From Hippophae tibetana (taxonomy: Eukaryota > Streptophyta > Magnoliopsida > Rosales > Elaeagnaceae), in assembly GCA_037013495.1 (NCBI GenBank), contig CM072804.1:35256501-35320500 (forward strand): 64,000 nt of DNA. Direction: 5' to 3'. This document shows, one piece after another, positions 57,753-64,000 of this stretch (position 1 is its first letter; the number at the start of each line of letters is the position of its first letter). The notes under the pieces were generated by a model. It made no database searches, was not told the DNA's origin, and worked only from the letters and a program-made list of their open reading frames with translations. A program made the translations under genes and the position numbers.

Positions 57753-58660
57753 TCCACCTTTCTTTCATACAATATGCACTAGACTTACTAATGAGATGTC
57801 TGAAATAGTATAAATATTTCCAGCATTGAAAAGCTTCAAAATTTTATCTCTCACAACTTCCTTCATTTCTGAATCTAATCTTCTTTGGGGCTCAATTGAT
57901 GGTTTGTAATGTTCCTCAATTATAATCTTATGCATGCAAATGGATGTAATTATTCCTTTTATGTCAAAGATAGTCCATCTCAAGGCTGTTCTATGCTCTT
58001 TTAACACAGTTGTAACTATCATCCAAGAACACATAGCAAAGATACTCTGGCAATTTATTCAACTCTAGAATTGTAGTTTTCTACACTTTTTCTGTAGAGA
58101 TTACAAAATCCATTTTTGCTACCATTGGCTCCAGCCTCCCAACTTCTTTGCTAAATGATGCAACCTGCTACAATGCTTCCAAGGAAAATACATAGTGGAA
58201 AAATTCTTCACTTATAAAAGGTAAATCAAATTCAAAAACAGTAGAGTTATTCATATCATAATCATGAGATAAAGTGGTGATATATCGTTCTAGGTGATCG
58301 GCTGGCATAACTTCTTGAAAGGTTTCTACTTCACATTGTTCAATTACATATACCCAAAAGAAAGTGCTTGGATCTTCTGGAAATCTCATAGCTTCATAGA
58401 TGTTGAATGTAACCTCTTCTTTGTTCACTCTCAATGTTAACTCACCCTTTTGAACACCCATTAAAGCCCTTCCCGTAGCCAAGAATTAGTGAGACATCTT
58501 GGTCTTTATCCATATCTAACACCACAAAATCAGTAGGATACTTGATGGAACGGTCTGCTACTTGCAAAGAAATTTTTGTTTGTTTCATCTCTCTAAGTCC
58601 TAGTTTCCTATAAACAGACAGTGGCATAAGATTAATGCTAGCACCAAGATCACATAAAAC
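57753..58660 (-). pseudogene. gypsy protease and RT linker
   Basis: Minus strand from 58650: CDLGASINLMPLSVYRKLGL, the protease active-site region in the 'DLGAS' form usual for this clade; ISLQVADRSIKYP and DFVVLDMDKDQDVSLILG; then ATGRALMGVQKGELTLRVNK and EEVTFNIYEAMRFPEDPS (58482-58380). 58034-57765 is the weakly conserved linker to RT. Frame changes at 58490 and 58160. Confidence 0.8.
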
Positions 58661-60340
58661 CTTATAAAAATTAATTTTTAATAGTGCAAGGCAAAGTGAA
58701 ACTCCCTAGATCTTTTAATTTTTGAGGTAATTTCTTTTGAATAATGGCACTACATTCTTCAGAAAAATTCACTGTTTTGAACTCTTCCAACCTTATCTTT
58801 TTGAAAATGATGTCCTTCAAAAATTTGGCATAATTTGGCATTTTTTCCAAGGCATCTATAAAAGGAATATTTATGTGAATTTCTTAAATATATCCAAAAA
58901 CTTAAAAAAATTCTAATCTAATTTTTGTTTTTGAAAATGTTGAAGATTAGGAAGTGTAGTAGAAAGAATAGGATGATTTTTAGGAAATGAAATTGATGGA
59001 GGAATGTCAGTCTCTCTTAGTGTATCATCAACAATCTCTTATTCTTCTACTTTGGCCATTGTTTGGAGTTGTAGGGGTGGACTCGGTTTCTTTTGATGGT
59101 GAGCTCTCAATTTCTCTTCCACTCCTAAGTGTAATGGCCTTATATTCTTCCTTTGGATTCACTTCTGTATTGCTAGGAAAATTTCCTCTTTGTTAAGTAT
59201 TGATGGTTGTGGCTTGTTGAATAATTTACACTTCAAGATTTCTCATAACGGTTCCCATATTGTTAAAATGAGTCTCAATGTTATCCATTTGTAAATCACT
59301 CTTTTTAAACCTTTCTTTTGGTCTCCTCAACAAAGGAAACTATGGAATTCTTAAGTGACATCTTCTTCTCGCTTGGTTGACTACCAAACCTTGGAAAAAG
59401 TTATAACACATTCTTTGTATTTCCATAAGAAAAATTCTCATGATTTTGTAGTTCCGATTGTTGATGTATTGAACCTACTCTTGACTTGATTCATTCATCG
59501 AAACTGTCATACGTGAAGTTGCAACATATTTTTCATTTTATGGTATTCTTTGAGTTGTCAAGGTTGAAATCTAATGAAATAAAGAAGTAACTTAAGCTGA
59601 AAGGGCAGCAAATAACTCCAATTCATGAATCTCGATAACTTTCTTAGCCATAGATCTTTTACTTGGCCATTGATAGTTGTTTGAGGCTATTTCTTCCAAA
59701 AGATAAGTAGAACCCTTAGCTATCTTTGACATCAAAGTTCCACCAGAAGCAGTATCAGCTATGGTTCTAGTTTACCCATTATAGAACATTTGAACTTGCA
59801 ACCAATCTGGCAATCCATGTTGAGGGCAACGCCAAATCATATCTTTATACCTTTCCCATGCTTCATAGAGTGTCTCAAAATCATTTTGTTTGAATTGACC
59901 AATCTCACTCCTAAGTTGGACTATTTTTGTAGATGGAAATATTTTGGCAAGAAAATGTTTTGCCATGTCCTGCCAACTAGTGATGCCTCCCGATTGTAGA
60001 GATTGTAGCCAACCTCTGGCCTTGTCCCTCAATGAAAAAGGAAATAATCTCAATCACATGGTGTCTTCAATAACACCATTCATCTTTACAATGTCACAAA
60101 TCTCCAAGAACATCGCCAAATGAATATTGGGATCATCAAGTGACAATCCGTTAAATTAGGCTTGTTGCACCATATTGATCAACACAAGTTTGAGCTCAAA
60201 ATTATTTGCATTAATGGTCTGGCATCTTACACCTGAGTAATTGTCATTCACAATTGACCTTATATAATCCTTCAAGATACGTGGCAGTGCATTTTGTTCT
60301 CTTTCAATATTTGAATCAAAAGAAATAATGTTTCGAGTTC
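58661..60340 (-). pseudogene. gag: gypsy Gag of the deleted element
   Basis: Minus strand from 60330: REQNALPRILKDYIRSIVND, then LSLDDPNIHLAMFLEICDI with a stop, then an open stretch 60053-59772 (LRLFPFSLRDKARGWLQSL, ERYKDMIWRCPQHGLPDWLQ). After that TYLLEEIASNNYQWPSKRS, and a degenerate C-terminal part with KEEYKAITLRSGREIE near 59.13 kb, a block typical of this clade before protease. No zinc knuckle is preserved. Confidence 0.85.
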
Positions 60341-60473
60341 TAGCACGGCGTATCCAATGTCAAAAACACACCTAAAAAAAATTAAAATTAAATGAAATTA
60401 AAATAAAATATAATGATAAATTAAAATCAAGATTAATTTGTATCAATATTGGCAAATATAAGAAAAAAATCAG

Positions 60474-60491
60474 TCCTCGACAACGACGCCA
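60474..60491 (-). other. primer-binding site of gypsy element
   Basis: Minus strand TGGCGTCGTTGTCGAGGA, the Athila-type site with three changes. Confidence 0.85.
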
Positions 60492-60497
60492 AAACCT

Positions 60498-60905
60498 TGA
60501 TCAGTGCAAAATTACAAGTGCACAATATCATAGTTTTATAATAAAATGATAAGAAGAGTATCATCCTCACGAATTGGTGATTTAATTTTGATAAATACCA
60601 AAATTATACTAATCTCAATTTTATCTAAAAAAATCATTGAGGTTGTTGTAATTGACATTTAAAATAAAATTAGTTTAAAGAAAATATGCAAAAGAAAATA
60701 AAGATGTTGTTTAAAGATCAAATTAATAGTAATAAAACTTCTAGGAAATCGATTTCACCTAATCCCTCACTATAGGTTACTCATCTAGCTAATTGAATTT
60801 AATTTTCTCTATTTGTTAGCAATCTCCAAAAAATATCCAAATAACCCCTTTCGATAGTCAAATGAAAATATTCTTGTTAATTAATTTACATAATAGTATG
60901 CAATT
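60498..60905 (-). repeat. 5' LTR of gypsy element, truncated
   Basis: Only the last 408 bp of about 1185 remain; cut off at 60906 by LTR F. Confidence 0.85.
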
Positions 60906-60907
60906 AA

Positions 60908-61885
60908 TGAGTCTATTTAAAAGAACTCTTCTTTAAATAAGAGTCTTCTTAATTAGTTAGTATTACTAATTCTATTTGTAATAGAAAAGATATTTATCAA
61001 TTATATAAGAGTATTCTTAATTAGTGAGTATTACTAATCCTATTTCTAATAGAAAAGATATTTATCAATTGCAAATGATTAATAGTTTTAATTTTTTCTA
61101 TGAATAGAACACATTGTTCATTGTTTCAATCAAGCACACGAGAGCATTATTATCTTCTTCTTAATTTATCTCTCTTGTTTTGCAAATATAATATCATAAT
61201 TCTTTAGGCTTCTTTATTTAGTTAATCTATCAAATATTGGTGGTTATGTTTGATTGATTAATAAGCCTAATTAGTTTATGATATTTTGATAATATGTTCT
61301 TATAGCTTCTTTTTTATTTATTTTTTCTTTAATTGTTAGATCAAAAAATTGTGTTTGTTATATCATAATATTTGATTTGATTATTAATCTTTAAAGAAGC
61401 TATTTTTATTGTAATTGTGCTTGATCTTTTTGCTCTAGGATTTTCTAGTTATTCATTGTTCAAACACGAACACTTTTGTTTTTGTGCTAACCATTTTGCA
61501 GTTAATTTGGAAATGTATCTGATTGGCGGGAAGTTAATTGGAAAGTTAGTTTGAAAACCGCTTATGCTAATATTATAAACTGTGAAAATAGAATAGAGGA
61601 AAGTAAGTAAGGTACATTGGGGTAGTATCCAAGGTAGGATAACATAAGATCGAGTTTGTACTTGAACATTTGATTTTCATAATGGAAAGTTAGGTGGTCC
61701 GATATACTGGTACTTTTCCTCTTAAGTCATGGTTGTAGCCTAGGTTGTTTTCACCTAAAACTATCGTGTGTTATTCCTTTATTTACGAACTTTATTCCCA
61801 CACGTGATTGCATGCCTAGCCGCTTTGTTTAGGTTATTAAATTATAAATTGATAAAAATTAAAAATAATTTATTCACCTCTTTCA
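60908..61885 (+). mobile_element. LTR F, copia-type
   Basis: Starts TGAGTCTATTT, ends CACCTCTTTCA before ATTTGGTCC, a decayed primer-site-like sequence. It has the copia LTR features CTATGAATAGAACACATTG (TATA region) and, near the end, CCTAGGTTGTTTTCACCTAA, which also occurs in A LTRs. No coding region of the same element follows. Confidence 0.55.
60939..61074 (+). repeat. 68-bp tandem duplication in LTR F
   Basis: 60939-61006 and 61007-61074 (AAGAGT-TTCTTAATTAGT...) differ at few positions. They lie just upstream of the TATA region, in the usual enhancer position. Confidence 0.85.
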
Positions 61886-62089
61886 GTTTAATTTGGTCCA
61901 TATCTTATAAACTTTCAATAATAATAAATAAAATTTAATCTAGCTATTTACAGTATTGTGTATTTTATTTTTAAAAATATATATTTTTATGTAATTATAT
62001 GTATATAAAAAAATCATCGCCCCATACCTTATCAGTTATGGTTATGTTTTGGTAAAAATAACTATATTTTTTCGATAATCATAGTTTCG
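61886..62089. other. short AT-rich spacer
   Basis: Nothing recognised. Confidence 0.4.
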
Positions 62090-62830
62090 GTTATCCAAAA
62101 TTAAAATTTCCATCGCCAGTGATGATACTATAGGATTGGACATATCAACACGTGACTTTAGAGAAGTAGAAGTAAGCCCTTTATCCACTTGATAAAGAGA
62201 AGTATTAGAGAAAGAAAAAATAGCAGAATTTAACTTGAGTGAATGCACATAAAAGACTATTTTCTGAGGTACTTTAGTACACAAATGAGAAAATTGAAGT
62301 TGTAATTAAAGCTAAAAAATTAAAATGTCCATCAAAAGTCACATTCCTATTTAGATAGAGCCTTTCAACAGAAGTTAAACACTTATATCCCTTATGCCCA
62401 TGATTATAGGCTAAAAATGTACAAGGAACAGAATGTGAATGTAGTCTGATGCTACTATAGGGTTAACCAAAGAATTATAAAGAGTGATTATCAAGATTTT
62501 GAGAGAAAATAATCTAAAAAAATAAATTCTAAATGTGATATATAAGTGATTTATCAGAGGTATGGGAAATCTATTGGTAAGAAATGTACTTCTGTAGAAA
62601 GTCTCATCCCAATAGATCATATGTAGATTTAATTTTAAGAACTAATTGTGAATCAACATTATATTTAAACTGCAAAAAGGCTTGAAGAAGAACATTCATA
62701 GATTTTAGGAAATAAATACAAGTAAAATGACTATATTCATCAATTAAATGTATATAATATTTGTTGGCTTGTGCAGTAAAAGTGGCAGACAATAATGTTA
62801 GTGGAGTAGAAATGGCAGACAACAATATAT
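62090..62830 (-). pseudogene. pol: copia integrase core fragment
   Basis: Minus strand from 62830: KYYIHLIDEYSHFTCIYFLK and LLQAFLQFK (the 'Y...F.DD.SR..W.YFL' block), then DETFYRSTFLTNRFPIPLIN, and FLAYNHGHKGYKCLTSVERL with VTFDGHF at 62.35 kb. The part carrying the middle Asp and the Glu is missing or unreadable between 62604 and 62590. Open in three frames; dead. Confidence 0.8.
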
Positions 62831-62861
62831 AGTGGATTAGAAAATATGGATGTGCAGCAGC

Positions 62862-62952
62862 TGTTAGGCTTAGGGTTTTATATTCATTTCCTTAGTACAC
62901 ATAATGGATCTCTTGTACAGAAAGAATTAGAACAGAAAAATATATTTTGACA
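62862..62952 (+). mobile_element. end of a copia 5' LTR
   Basis: Starts TGTTAGGCTTAGGGTTTTAT and ends TTTTGACA directly before the primer site. At 91 bp it is either a 5'-truncated LTR or a very short one. Confidence 0.55.
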
Positions 62953-62966
62953 TGGTATCAGAGCAG
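62953..62966 (+). other. primer-binding site, copia
   Basis: TGGTATCAGAGCAG, a perfect initiator Met-tRNA type site, immediately after the LTR end. Confidence 0.9.
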
Positions 62967-63429
62967 ATTATGGCTAGCCTAAAGAAATAAAAATCCTACA
63001 TTGCTACCTATTACACTATTTTCTGTTCTCCTCGACATTGGTTTGATCTATTAAATCCAGAGATCAGATCAATAATCAATTCAAAAATGATTCAGTGAGG
63101 AAATGCAGCTGCTGTATACAGATAATCAGTATGAGGCATATGAAATACCTTACTAGTAGCTATCAACAACTACTTTTTATGCGAAAACAGCTAGGTTTGG
63201 CTGATTAGTTGTTTTACTAGGATCAAGGGTGGTTGATCTGGCTTACTCTGTTTACTCTGTTTGTCTTCTCAGCAACATTTTTTTTGGGTAATCTCTGTGC
63301 ATGAAGTGGTGTTTCTGTGCATGAAGAGTTGACTCTTTTGAATATTATAATTAGCAAAGGTGCGGCCATCTTCAAGCTGTCTCCTTCCTGAAAAGAAAAA
63401 AAAGGATAAGAAGAAGAAACCAAGAAAAG
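62967..63429 (+). other. leader and deletion scar, no gene seen
   Basis: Short leader after the primer site; gag, protease and integrase are absent. 63260-63330 contains a tandem pair of CTGTGCATGAAG. A purine-rich tract precedes the RT fragment. Confidence 0.45.
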
Positions 63430-64000
63430 ATGGTTTGGTAGGTTGAGTTCAATAATGAAGAAATATGGGTTTTAACAAAGAAACTCTGACCATACTCTTT
63501 TCGTAAAACATCGATTAGGGAAGATAACAACCCTTATAGTCTATTTAGATGACATGATCATTATAGGGGATGATAAAGAAGAAATCTCTAAGCTTCAAGA
63601 ACAACTGTCAAATGAGTTTGAAATGAAGATTTGGGAGGGCTCAAATACTTCTTAGGTATTGAGGTAACAAGATCAAAACAAGGCATATGTATTTCCCAAA
63701 GGAAATATACTCTGGACCTACTTAGAGAGGCAGGACTACTAGATTGTAAACTTGACGATATTCCAATGGTTCAAAATCATAAACTTGGAGAATATGTGGA
63801 CCAAGTACCAGCAGATAAACAAAGATATCAATGGTTAGTAGGTAAACTCATATATTTATCTCATACTCGACCTGATATTTATTATGTTGTGAGTGTTGTG
63901 AGTCAGTTCATGCACTGCCCAAGTGAAGACCATATGGATTCCGTCATGCGAATACTTCGTTATTTAAAATCCTCCCCTGGGAAAGGACTTATGTTTTCAA
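63430..64000 (+). pseudogene. pol: copia RT, C-terminal half, runs off the window
   Basis: Begins near WFGRLSSIMKKYGF (a stop follows), then SDHTLFVKHRLGKITTLIVY with the catalytic box YLDD (63542-63553; YVDD in most relatives) and DDKEEISKLQEQLSNEFEMK. A one-base deletion at about 63630 shifts the frame. It then continues as GGLKYFLGIEVTRSKQGICI, HKLGEYVDQVPADKQRYQ, LVGKLIYLSHTRPDIYYVVS and MRILRYLKSSPGKGLMF to the end of the window. From 63634 on there are no stops, so it is a fairly recent element. RNase H and 3' LTR lie outside. Confidence 0.92.

Larger units (their letters stand above)
54395..60905 (-). mobile_element. Ty3/gypsy element, Athila/Tat-like, internally deleted
   Basis: Minus-strand order: 5' LTR (60905-60498, upper part lost), primer site, gag, protease, RT start, integrase end, 3' untranslated DNA, polypurine tract, 3' LTR (55579-54395). 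RT end, RNase H and most integrase are missing. The gag is a relative of the one at 6-7 kb. Confidence 0.85.

Noticed and set aside
1..64000. a new defence, biosynthetic or toxin system
   Set aside because: Every sizeable coding stretch except 34452-34850 is explained by known transposon families; nothing suggests an operon or gene cluster.

Overview
The window looks like nuclear DNA of a flowering plant, probably a eudicot. It is AT-rich, has almost no intact genes, and is packed with decayed plant transposable elements: Ty1/copia and Ty3/gypsy LTR retrotransposons, hAT and CACTA DNA transposons, and one patch that reads like mitochondrial DNA. Only one reading frame looks like an ordinary host gene: a 132-codon intronless frame at 34452-34850. 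I found no rRNA, tRNA or CRISPR array and no evidence of a new defence or metabolic system. The interest lies in how elements are stacked inside each other.

Layout. 1-3.6 kb: hAT transposase remnant cut by an LTR (family 'C'). 3.6-6.1 kb: no gene. 6.1-9.5 kb: minus-strand gypsy gag, primer-binding site and long LTR with a GC-rich island of G-box and TCP-type motifs. 9.5-13 kb: LTR piece, a broken envelope-like/plant-transposon-protein gene, AT-rich DNA. 13.1-25.4 kb: one minus-strand copia element with 'A' LTRs at both ends, carrying a solo LTR, a C LTR, two CACTA elements, a hAT remnant and a duplicated LTR-like unit inside it. 25.4-27.8 kb: 37-bp minisatellite and decayed gypsy gag-protease-RT. 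28.3-29.1 kb: organelle-like insert. 31.3-33.9 kb: copia gag plus 5' LTR. 34.4-35.4 kb: the putative host gene in a gap between two retroelements. 35.4-40.35 kb: complete but dead copia element with matching 5-bp target duplications. 41.3-54.3 kb: plus-strand A-LTR copia element (gag and envelope-like gene, pol lost) flanked by two pieces of a minus-strand copia RT, its 3' LTR split by a further insertion. 54.4-60.9 kb: minus-strand gypsy element, internally deleted. 60.9-64 kb: an LTR, a copia integrase piece, and a copia element running off the end.

How the parts work together: none of the elements looks autonomous. Active-site changes, stops, frameshifts and internal deletions affect every pol gene. 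LTRs are designated A, C, E and F here only to track related copies within the window; they are not database names. All family assignments come from reading motifs by eye.
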